A stretch of DNA of 46,541 nucleotides from the NCBI GenBank assembly GCA_964452115.1, contig CAYVKY010000002.1, positions 1 to 46,541 on the forward strand, given 5' to 3'. The notes beneath the pieces were generated by a model. The model saw nothing but the letters and a program-made list of their open reading frames with translations. It ran no database searches and was not told where the DNA came from. The position numbers and the translations under genes are program-made. The DNA comes from CAYVKY01 sp964452115. GTDB taxonomy: Bacteria; Bacteroidota; Ignavibacteria; Tepidaquicellales; Tepidaquicellaceae. Positions within the stretch are counted from its first letter, which is position 1, and each line of letters starts with the position of its first letter. Below, one piece after another: positions 7,984 to 15,474 of this stretch.

Positions 7984-10458
7984 ATGACAAAATTCTTAAC
8001 TGATGCACAATTAAAATTTGAAGTTTTAAAGTGTGAATACTGCGAGTTGAAACCCTGCAGGGAAGCGTGTCCGGTAGACTGTTCACCGGCGGATTTTATT
8101 ATGGCGGTGAAACGCGGAATGCCGCAGGATTACGAACGAAGCGCTGCGCTGATAATGGGGAGCAATCCTTTAGGCGGAGTATGCGGAGCGGTATGTCCCG
8201 ATTATCACTGCATGAAAAAATGTTCACACAAAAATTTTACCGAGCCGATAAAAATACCTCAGGTTCAGGCAGCAATAATTCAAAAGGCAAAAAATTTGAA
8301 TAAGACGCCGGCATTCAAAATGGCAAAACCGAATAACATTCAGGTTGCTGTCATAGGCGCAGGTCCTGCGGGGCTGGGCGCAGCAGCAATATTTTCACAG
8401 AAGGGCTACACGGTTGACCTTTATGATAAATCGTCGGAACCCGGAGGCATGTGCAATCTGATTCCTGATGAACGTCTTGATAATAATATTTTAAAATCGG
8501 ATTTAGAATTTTTGTTTCAGCTTGGGAAAATAAATTTTATCGGCAATAAAAAGTTTTCCGAGCCCGCGATGCTTCTTGATAAATACAGTGCGGTGATAGT
8601 AACAACAGGACTGGATTCCGCATTCAAACTGAATATACTGAATGAAGACAAAGCAATTGAATGGATAGAATTTTTAAGAGATGAAAAAAATGTTGAAGGT
8701 CAGAGCGTTGCAATCATAGGCGGCGGAGCCATTGCCGTTGACTGTGCAGTAACTGCCCGTAAACGCGGTGCAAAACAGGTTGAAATGATATGTCTCGAAA
8801 CGCCTGACGAAATGCCGCTGACAAATATGGAGCGCAATGAAATTCTTGAAAATAAAATAAACGTAACGACGAGGACAAAATCCGATGAAATAATTCTTGA
8901 AAACGGAAAAATAAAGTTTCTGAAAATATCAAAAGTGATTCTTCCGGACGGCGAAAAATTCAATCCGTCAAAAATCAGGGAAGACAGGGAAAGCGGCAGT
9001 CTCCTCAGAAAATTTGATACGATTGTGATTGCTGCGGGAAGCAAGGGCACATTCGCGAAGCAGAATATGCCTGCCGTATTTTATGCGGGCGACTTTGTAA
9101 ACGGTGCATCTACTGTGGTTGAAGCGGTTGCATTCGGCAAAAACACAGCAATGGAAGCTGATGCATTTATACAGAATAAAAAGAGACCTCATGTGCAGTC
9201 CAATGTTAAAAGCAGAGACAAACTCGACGGATTAAACCTTGAACCAATTTCCCTTGAAACGGAATTTTTCGGAAAGAAAATCAATTCGCCGTTTATATTA
9301 TCGGCAGCACCTCCGAGCGACGGTTACGAGCAGATGAAAAAGGCATACGAAGCCGGCTGGGCTGGCGGTGTGATGAAAACATCATTCGATAATGTGCCGA
9401 TTCATATACCTGCCGAATATATGTATGCAATCACGCAGTCAACGTACGGAAACTGCGACAATGTATCGGGACATCCGCTTGACAGGGTTTGCGGCGAAAT
9501 AAAAAAACTTGTGAAAGAATTTCCAGACAGACTTACTATTGCATCAACAGGCGGACCTGTAACGGGTGATGATGAAAATGATTCTAAAGTATGGCAGTCA
9601 AACACGAGCAAACTTGAAAAAGCAGGTGCGATGGCAGTGGAGTATTCCCTGTCCTGTCCGCAGGGCGGTGACGGTACCAAAGGCGATATAGTATCGCAGG
9701 ACGCTGAACTGACGGCAAAAGTAATTGACTGGGTGATGCAGGTGAGCAATCCTGAAATTCCTAAACTTTTCAAACTCACTGCGGCGGTAACTGCAATCTA
9801 TCCGATTATCGCGGCAATTAAAGAAGTTTTTGCAAAATATCCCGGCAAAAAAGCGGGCGTAACGCTTGCAAACACCTTCCCGAGTCTTGCATTCAGAAAA
9901 ATGAACAAGGAATCGTGGGAAGAAGGCGTAGTGGTGGGTCTCTCGGGCGAAGGTGTAATTCCGATAAGCAATCTTACTCTTGCAAATGTTTCATCAATGG
10001 GAGTGTATGTATCGGGAAACGGCGGTCCGATGGATTATAAATCAGCGGCGGACTTTCTTGCACTCGGGGCGGGGACAGTTCAGTTCTGCACAATCGTAAT
10101 GAAGTACGGTTACGGAATTATTGAAGAGTTGAAATCAGGACTCAGTTACCTGATGAAGGAAAGAGGATACACAAGTGTGAAGGAACTCACGGGTTGTGCA
10201 CTTCCGAATCCTGTAACCGGATTTATGGAACTTCCTTCGCTGAAAAAAATATCGGATGTGAATAAAGATTTATGCGAGCACTGCGGAAACTGCACACGCT
10301 GTCCGTATCTTGCAATTACAATGAACGAAGAATTAATACCGGTGACAGATGCATCCAGGTGTATCGGTTGTTCAATCTGCGTGCAGAAATGCTTTGCAGG
10401 CGCACTCTTTATGAGAGAAAGAAATAAAAAGGAATTAAGTTTATTAAACGAAGCATAA
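7984..10458 (+). CDS. Dihydropyrimidine-dehydrogenase-like Fe-S flavoprotein (PreT-PreA fusion type; YgfK-like role)
   Basis: Probable NAD(P)H-dependent reductase of a purine or pyrimidine ring. Domain order matches dihydropyrimidine dehydrogenase (DPD). An N-terminal Fe-S domain has Cys17/20/25/29 (CxxCxxxxCxxxC) and Cys67/71/76/80. A FAD site follows (GAGPAG at 125-130), then a NAD(P) site (GGGAIA near 246), and an FMN TIM barrel from about 415 to 745. Cys558 (SLSCPQGG) sits where DPD has its proton-donating cysteine. The C-terminus is a two-cluster ferredoxin domain (Cys764/767/770/773 and 793/796/799/803). The 824 residues are about the sum of bacterial PreT and PreA. E. coli purine islands carry YgfK, a larger putative reductase that, as I recall, places its DHODH-like barrel before the GltD-like part; here the order is the DPD one. 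Its place between xdhB and ssnA argues for a reductive purine step, but a pyrimidine substrate is not excluded. Confidence 0.85.
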   Translation: MTKFLTDAQLKFEVLKCEYCELKPCREACPVDCSPADFIMAVKRGMPQDYERSAALIMGSNPLGGVCGAVCPDYHCMKKCSHKNFTEPIKIPQVQAAIIQKAKNLNKTPAFKMAKPNNIQVAVIGAGPAGLGAAAIFSQKGYTVDLYDKSSEPGGMCNLIPDERLDNNILKSDLEFLFQLGKINFIGNKKFSEPAMLLDKYSAVIVTTGLDSAFKLNILNEDKAIEWIEFLRDEKNVEGQSVAIIGGGAIAVDCAVTARKRGAKQVEMICLETPDEMPLTNMERNEILENKINVTTRTKSDEIILENGKIKFLKISKVILPDGEKFNPSKIREDRESGSLLRKFDTIVIAAGSKGTFAKQNMPAVFYAGDFVNGASTVVEAVAFGKNTAMEADAFIQNKKRPHVQSNVKSRDKLDGLNLEPISLETEFFGKKINSPFILSAAPPSDGYEQMKKAYEAGWAGGVMKTSFDNVPIHIPAEYMYAITQSTYGNCDNVSGHPLDRVCGEIKKLVKEFPDRLTIASTGGPVTGDDENDSKVWQSNTSKLEKAGAMAVEYSLSCPQGGDGTKGDIVSQDAELTAKVIDWVMQVSNPEIPKLFKLTAAVTAIYPIIAAIKEVFAKYPGKKAGVTLANTFPSLAFRKMNKESWEEGVVVGLSGEGVIPISNLTLANVSSMGVYVSGNGGPMDYKSAADFLALGAGTVQFCTIVMKYGYGIIEELKSGLSYLMKERGYTSVKELTGCALPNPVTGFMELPSLKKISDVNKDLCEHCGNCTRCPYLAITMNEELIPVTDASRCIGCSICVQKCFAGALFMRERNKKELSLLNEA

Positions 10459-11787
10459 ATGGAAAATATTTTAATCAAAAACGGAACTATCATCACGCTT
10501 GCAGAGGGTGCAAATGTGCTGACAGACAAAGCAATTTTTATTTCAGACGGCGAAATAAAAAAAATTGATGACGAAAAAAATATTAATGACCAAACGTACA
10601 GAGTCATTGATGCAAAAGGAAAAGTAATCGTGCCCGGATTCATAAATGCACACATGCATTTTTACAGCACTCTCGTCAGAGGTTTGTGGAAAACAAAACC
10701 TGCTTCGAATTTCATTGAAGTATTGAATAATCTCTGGTGGAAACTTGATAAAGGGCTGACCGAGGAGATGAATTATTACAGCGCATTGATTGTGATGCTG
10801 AACGGAATCAGAAAAGGCACAACGACATATTTTGACCATCATGCAAGTCCGATGCATATCACGGGTTCACTCACGACACTTGCGAAAGCAGTGACTGACG
10901 CGGGTTTGCGGGCATCACTGTGTTACGAAATATCAGACCGCGACGGTGACAATATTGCACAGGAAGGGCTTCAGGAAAACCTGAATTTTATTAAGTACTG
11001 CAAAGCAAATAAAAGCGAACAGTTAAAGGCGCTTGTCGGACTTCATGCTTCATTTACGCTGAGCGATGAAACTCTTGAAAAAGCCGCAACAATCGGACTT
11101 GAAAACGATATCGGTTTTCATATACATATTGCAGAAGGCGAATCCGATCAGGAACAATGTATAAAAGAGCATAATCTAAGAGTGGTTGACAGGCTTGACC
11201 AATTCGGAATTTTGGGCAATAACACAATCGGTGCGCACTGCATTCACATTAATGAAGATGAAATGGACCTGCTTGCGGAATCAGGTACGGCGGTCGTGAA
11301 CAATCCTCAGTCAAATCTGAATAATGCGGTCGGAATTTCCGATATTATAAAACTCACGGAAAAAGGCGCACTGGTAGGGCTTGGCACTGACGCAATGACA
11401 GTAAATATGCTCGAAGAAATGAGAGTTGCTCTCTGGGTGCAGCATCTTAAAAACAATAATCCTTCGTGCGGATTTATGGAGGTTACGTCAATGCTTCTGA
11501 AAAACAATTCAGCAATAGCAGAAAGATACTTTGATAAACCGCTTGGAAAAATCTGCGAAGGCGCTCACGCGGACATTGCAATTTTCAATTACGAGCCGCC
11601 GACTCCGCTTGATGAAAACACGTATCTGGGACATATACTCTACGGCTTATCACAGGAAAGCGCCGATACAACTATAGCGGGCGGACGCGTGCTTATGGAA
11701 AACAAAAAACTTCTGCTGGATATAAACGAAGAAGAAGTAAATGCAAAAGCAAGAGAATTAACAAATGAACTTTGGAAAAATTTTTAA
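10459..11787 (+). CDS. ssnA: SsnA-type metal-dependent amidohydrolase
   Basis: Member of the ATZ/TRZ branch of the amidohydrolase superfamily (guanine deaminase and chlorohydrolase relatives), likely deaminating or hydrolysing a purine-derived ring. The 442 residues equal the length of E. coli SsnA as I recall it. Metal ligands visible are His65 and His67 (NAHMH), a His in GFHIHIAEGE, a His in GAHCIHI and an Asp in GLGTDAM. The ATG follows the stop codon of the reductase with no gap, so translation is coupled. In E. coli ssnA is next to ygfK, and here it is next to the YgfK-position reductase, so the gene pair is kept. True substrate of SsnA proteins is not established from sequence; guanine deaminase is an alternative. 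Confidence 0.85.
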   Translation: MENILIKNGTIITLAEGANVLTDKAIFISDGEIKKIDDEKNINDQTYRVIDAKGKVIVPGFINAHMHFYSTLVRGLWKTKPASNFIEVLNNLWWKLDKGLTEEMNYYSALIVMLNGIRKGTTTYFDHHASPMHITGSLTTLAKAVTDAGLRASLCYEISDRDGDNIAQEGLQENLNFIKYCKANKSEQLKALVGLHASFTLSDETLEKAATIGLENDIGFHIHIAEGESDQEQCIKEHNLRVVDRLDQFGILGNNTIGAHCIHINEDEMDLLAESGTAVVNNPQSNLNNAVGISDIIKLTEKGALVGLGTDAMTVNMLEEMRVALWVQHLKNNNPSCGFMEVTSMLLKNNSAIAERYFDKPLGKICEGAHADIAIFNYEPPTPLDENTYLGHILYGLSQESADTTIAGGRVLMENKKLLLDINEEEVNAKARELTNELWKNF

Positions 11788-11794
11788 ATAAACG

Positions 11795-12991
11795 ATGTAT
11801 AAAAGAATATATAACAGGGCAAAAGAATTAGAGCAGGACACTGCAGACTTTCTTATGGAAATGATTGCCACGCCGTCATTTTCGTGCAAGGAAAAAAATG
11901 TTATTGAAGTGATTAAAAACAAAATGCTGAAAACGGGATTTGACGAAGTGAAGATAGACGGACTCGGAAATGTAATCGGCAGAATCGGAAACGGTAAAAA
12001 AGTAATTGCGTTCGATGCGCATATTGACACCGTTTATCCCGGAGATATGAGTCTCTGGAGTTTTGACCCGTTTTCACCAAAAATCGAAGACGGAAAAATC
12101 TGGGGCAGGGGAACGGTTGACCAGAAAGGCGGGATGGCTTCTATGGTTTATGCTGCGAAAATAATCAAGGAACTGAACCTGAATAAAGATTATACAATAT
12201 ACTTCACCGGCACTGTGATGGAAGAAGACTGCGACGGACTTTGCTGGCAGTATATAATTAATGAAGATAAAATAAAACCCGAACTCGTGGTTATTACTGA
12301 GCCGACAAATATGAATATTTACAGAGGGCACAGAGGCAGAATGGAAATTATGATTAGCGTGAAAGGTTTAAGCTGCCATGGCTCGGCACCTGAGCGCGGC
12401 GATAATGCGATTTATAAAATATCGCGAATTGCACTTGAAATTGAAAAACTGAATGAACGGCTTATAACTGATGAATTCCTAGGTAAAGGAACAGTGACAG
12501 TGACGCAGGTATTTTTCTCATCCCCGTCACAATGTGCAGTGCCCGATGCAGCAAGCATTCAGCTTGACAGAAGGCTCACATTCGGCGAAACGAAAGAAAC
12601 GGCTGTAAATGAAGTGAAGGATGCCTGTGCAAAAGCCGGATATCCTGATGCAGAAGTTGAAGTGCTTATGTATGAAGAAGAAGCGTACACGGGACTTAAA
12701 TATCCCACGGAAAAATATTATCCGACTTGGAAAATTCCGCTTGACTCGCCTTATGTTACTTCGTCTGCAAAAGTTTTCAAAGAATTATTTGATAAAGACC
12801 CGTTAATAGATAAATGGACTTTCAGCACTAATGCAGTTGCAATTGCAGGTATGAACGGCATTCCATGCATCGGACTCGGACCGGGCAATGAAGTGTACGC
12901 ACACGCTCCGAATGAATCCTCTCCCGTGGAACATTTGTCGGGTGCTGCAGCATTTTATGCGGGATTAATTTATAATCTGAACAATAAATGA
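11795..12991 (+). CDS. ygeY: M20-family metallohydrolase (YgeY-like)
   Basis: Zinc-dependent amide/peptide hydrolase of the M20 (DapE/ArgE/carboxypeptidase G2) family. Likely metal or catalytic residues are His76 (FDAHIDTV), Asp109 (GRGTVDQKGG), Glu143/Glu144 (VMEEDCDG), a Glu in ITEPTN and His370 (YAHAPNE). A dimerisation domain with GLSCHGSAPERGDNA lies in the middle. The 398-residue length is close to E. coli YgeY (about 400), which is found in the same gene neighbourhoods as YgeW and HyuA. It probably hydrolyses an N-carbamoyl or peptide-like intermediate of ring breakdown. It begins seven bases after ssnA and its stop overlaps the next start (ATGA). Confidence 0.83.
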   Translation: MYKRIYNRAKELEQDTADFLMEMIATPSFSCKEKNVIEVIKNKMLKTGFDEVKIDGLGNVIGRIGNGKKVIAFDAHIDTVYPGDMSLWSFDPFSPKIEDGKIWGRGTVDQKGGMASMVYAAKIIKELNLNKDYTIYFTGTVMEEDCDGLCWQYIINEDKIKPELVVITEPTNMNIYRGHRGRMEIMISVKGLSCHGSAPERGDNAIYKISRIALEIEKLNERLITDEFLGKGTVTVTQVFFSSPSQCAVPDAASIQLDRRLTFGETKETAVNEVKDACAKAGYPDAEVEVLMYEEEAYTGLKYPTEKYYPTWKIPLDSPYVTSSAKVFKELFDKDPLIDKWTFSTNAVAIAGMNGIPCIGLGPGNEVYAHAPNESSPVEHLSGAAAFYAGLIYNLNNK

Positions 12992-14157
12992 ATATAACTT
13001 TTAAGTGTGTTAATTGCGGTAAAACTTATCATCAGTATGATGTGAAATATTTATGTCCTGACTGCGGAAAAAATTTATTCATAAAATATCCGCTTGAAGG
13101 CGTGCTTTTTGCAGAGTATGACTATGATGAGATGAAAAGCAAAGTGAATAAATCGGGATATTCGGTTGAACATTTTCTTCCGTTTGAAAAAAAGTATCTG
13201 CCGGAGTTCAAATGCGGCGGCACTCCTTTTTTCAAAGCACAGAGGCTTGGGAAAAAATACGGACTCGAAAATTTATATATTAAAAATGACAGTCTGAATC
13301 CGAGCGGCTCGCTGAAGGACAGGGCATCATATCTGGTTGCTGCACAGGCAAATGCATTGAACGAAGACACGATTGTCGCGGCATCTACAGGCAATGCAGC
13401 AAGTTCACTTGCTTCGGTGTGCGCCTCAGAAAATATAAAGGCAATGATTTTCGTGCCTGAAAAAGCTCCGAAAGCGAAACTGATTCAGATGAAACTATAC
13501 GGAGCTGAAGTTGTGCTTGTAAATGGAACGTATGATGATGCATTCAGAATGTCGATCGAATATACAAACAGTCACAGCGGATTGAACAGAAATACTGCAT
13601 ATAATCCATATACAATTGAAGGAAAGAAAACCGCCGGATTGGAAATTTTCAGCGATATGAATATGAATGTTCCCGATGCAATTGTTATTCCCGCAGGAGA
13701 CGGAGTAATTTTATCCGGAGTATATAAAGCATTTTATGATTTATATCACAGCCGCATTTCACACAGAATGCCGAAATTAATTTGCGTGCAGGCTGAATCT
13801 TCAGATGCGATACATACATTTTTCCACAGCGGGAAATACAGCGGTGCGAAAAATCCTGTAACGGTTGCGGATTCGATTTCGGTGAGTTCACCAGCGAATG
13901 CATATATGGCGGTTGATGCACTTAAAAATACAAACGGAACATCGCTTACTGTCAGCGACGATGAAATTATGAAGGGACAGAAAATATTGGCAGAAATGAC
14001 GGGCATATATGCAGAGCCATCAAGCAGCAGTGTGGCGGCGGTTCTTCCGGAGTTAATCGAAAAAAATATTATTGATAAAAATGAAAATGTGGTGCTGTTG
14101 ATAACAGGAAACGGACTGAAAGATATTGAATCTACAAAAAAATATCTGAATGTATGA
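12988..14157 (+). CDS. Threonine-synthase-like PLP enzyme with N-terminal zinc ribbon
   Basis: Fold-type II pyridoxal-phosphate enzyme. Residues 7-26 form a zinc ribbon (Cys7, Cys10, Cys23, Cys26) as in archaeal-type threonine synthases. The PLP lysine is probably Lys110 in NPSGSLKDRAS, and STGNAASSLA is the substrate-loop motif. A serine-rich segment, AEPSSSSVAA, lies near the C-terminus. Canonical threonine synthases usually have SFKDRG at the lysine, so substrate specificity may differ. It overlaps both neighbours by four bases (ATGA at each end), which places it firmly inside the purine-type operon rather than a threonine operon. It may release ammonia from a small amino acid produced by ring breakdown, such as diaminopropionate or a phosphorylated derivative, but this is inference. 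An ordinary threonine synthase cannot be excluded. Confidence 0.72.
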   Translation: MNITFKCVNCGKTYHQYDVKYLCPDCGKNLFIKYPLEGVLFAEYDYDEMKSKVNKSGYSVEHFLPFEKKYLPEFKCGGTPFFKAQRLGKKYGLENLYIKNDSLNPSGSLKDRASYLVAAQANALNEDTIVAASTGNAASSLASVCASENIKAMIFVPEKAPKAKLIQMKLYGAEVVLVNGTYDDAFRMSIEYTNSHSGLNRNTAYNPYTIEGKKTAGLEIFSDMNMNVPDAIVIPAGDGVILSGVYKAFYDLYHSRISHRMPKLICVQAESSDAIHTFFHSGKYSGAKNPVTVADSISVSSPANAYMAVDALKNTNGTSLTVSDDEIMKGQKILAEMTGIYAEPSSSSVAAVLPELIEKNIIDKNENVVLLITGNGLKDIESTKKYLNV

Positions 14158-15443
14158 ACACGCTGATTAAAAATGCGAAAATTCCCGTTCAGGGAAAATT
14201 TATTAAAAAGGATTTATACATCCAGGATGATGTGATTTCTTTTAACGGAGTATCGCAAATTGATAAAACCATAGACGCAGAAGGCAGCTATCTGATGCCC
14301 GGATTTATTGATATACACACGCATCTGGACGATTATATCGGCAAATGCTATCTGGCTGATACATACAAGTCAGCCGCTGAGATTGCGCTCAGGAACGGGT
14401 TTACGACGCTGTTCAATTTTATCACGCAGCATCCGTCTGAGGATATTCAAGAAAGCATATCGAAAGCGGAAAAGAAAATTCCAAATGATACAACTGTAAA
14501 TTATTATTTTCATCTGACACCGGTTACATTTGAGACAGGTGATTTCAAAAAATTTGAAAAACTTATTAATAAAGGATTCCGCACATTTAAATTTTATACA
14601 ACATACAGGCACGCGGGACTTTTTACATCATACCGGCAGATTGAAAAAATATTTTCGATGCTGAGAGGCACAGGTGTGAGATTTCTGGTGCATTGCGAAG
14701 ATGATGAAATTCTAAGCAGCGTAAATGCAGATACAATTGATTATTCCGATGCATATTCACATTCAATTATGAGGCCGAAACAAGCGGAAATAAAAGCAAT
14801 TGAAACTTTACTTGATTTGTCGGTGAAATATTCAGCGCACTTACATATCGTGCACGTGTCAACTCCAGAGGGTGCAAGAATTATCCATAAAGCAAAACAG
14901 AAATATAATTTTATTAGCTGTGAAACCTGTCCGCAGTACCTGCTGCTTGATGACAGTTATCTGAAAAACGATGACGGGTATAAGTATATCTGCTCACCGC
15001 CGCTTCGCAGCAGGGAAGATGCGGATGAGATGGTACGGCTTGCCAACGAAGAATATTTTGATATATATACCACCGACCACTGTGCATTTACTAAAAAAGA
15101 TAAAGACGAATTCAAAGGCGATATAAGAAATGTGCCAAACGGTTTGCCGGGCATTGGCGGACTTGTGCACAATATATATAATATTTTAAACGGCGATATG
15201 GAAGAAAGGCTGCTGCACATCACAAAGCATCTTTCAAAAATTCCTGCCCTGCTGACGGGCTTATATCCCAAACGCGGTACATTGCAGGAAGGGAGCAAAG
15301 CAGACCTTGTGATTCTGAAGAAAGGGAATAAACATAATCTGAATGCGACATTGATGGACGTGTATGATCCGTATGAAAAATTCTCTTCAGAACTTGAAAT
15401 AACACATACTGTTTCAAACGGCAGAATATATGAATATTCTTGA
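14154..15443 (+). CDS. hyuA: Dihydropyrimidinase/hydantoinase (HyuA-like)
   Basis: Binuclear zinc amidohydrolase that opens cyclic amides such as dihydropyrimidines and hydantoins. The full ligand set of the family is visible: His55/His57 (DIHTHLDD), Lys146 (RTFKFYTTY, the lysine that becomes carboxylated), His180 (LVHCEDD), His234 (HIVHVST) and Asp308 (TTDHCAF). At 429 residues it is slightly shorter than E. coli HyuA/YgeZ (about 460). It overlaps the PLP gene before it by four bases. With a DPD-like reductase in the same operon it forms the reductase plus ring-opening pair known from reductive pyrimidine breakdown, here probably applied to a reduced purine. Allantoinase is a weaker alternative. 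Confidence 0.87.
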   Translation: MNTLIKNAKIPVQGKFIKKDLYIQDDVISFNGVSQIDKTIDAEGSYLMPGFIDIHTHLDDYIGKCYLADTYKSAAEIALRNGFTTLFNFITQHPSEDIQESISKAEKKIPNDTTVNYYFHLTPVTFETGDFKKFEKLINKGFRTFKFYTTYRHAGLFTSYRQIEKIFSMLRGTGVRFLVHCEDDEILSSVNADTIDYSDAYSHSIMRPKQAEIKAIETLLDLSVKYSAHLHIVHVSTPEGARIIHKAKQKYNFISCETCPQYLLLDDSYLKNDDGYKYICSPPLRSREDADEMVRLANEEYFDIYTTDHCAFTKKDKDEFKGDIRNVPNGLPGIGGLVHNIYNILNGDMEERLLHITKHLSKIPALLTGLYPKRGTLQEGSKADLVILKKGNKHNLNATLMDVYDPYEKFSSELEITHTVSNGRIYEYS

Positions 15444-15474
15444 CTTTTGAATCCTTAATTGCTTAATTTGATAT

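Noticed and set aside
9402..10655. Long antisense open frames (125 and 169 residues) opposite the DPD-like reductase and ssnA
   Set aside because: They lie wholly across clearly coding frames, have no recognisable motifs and read as serine/phenylalanine-rich complements of the real genes.
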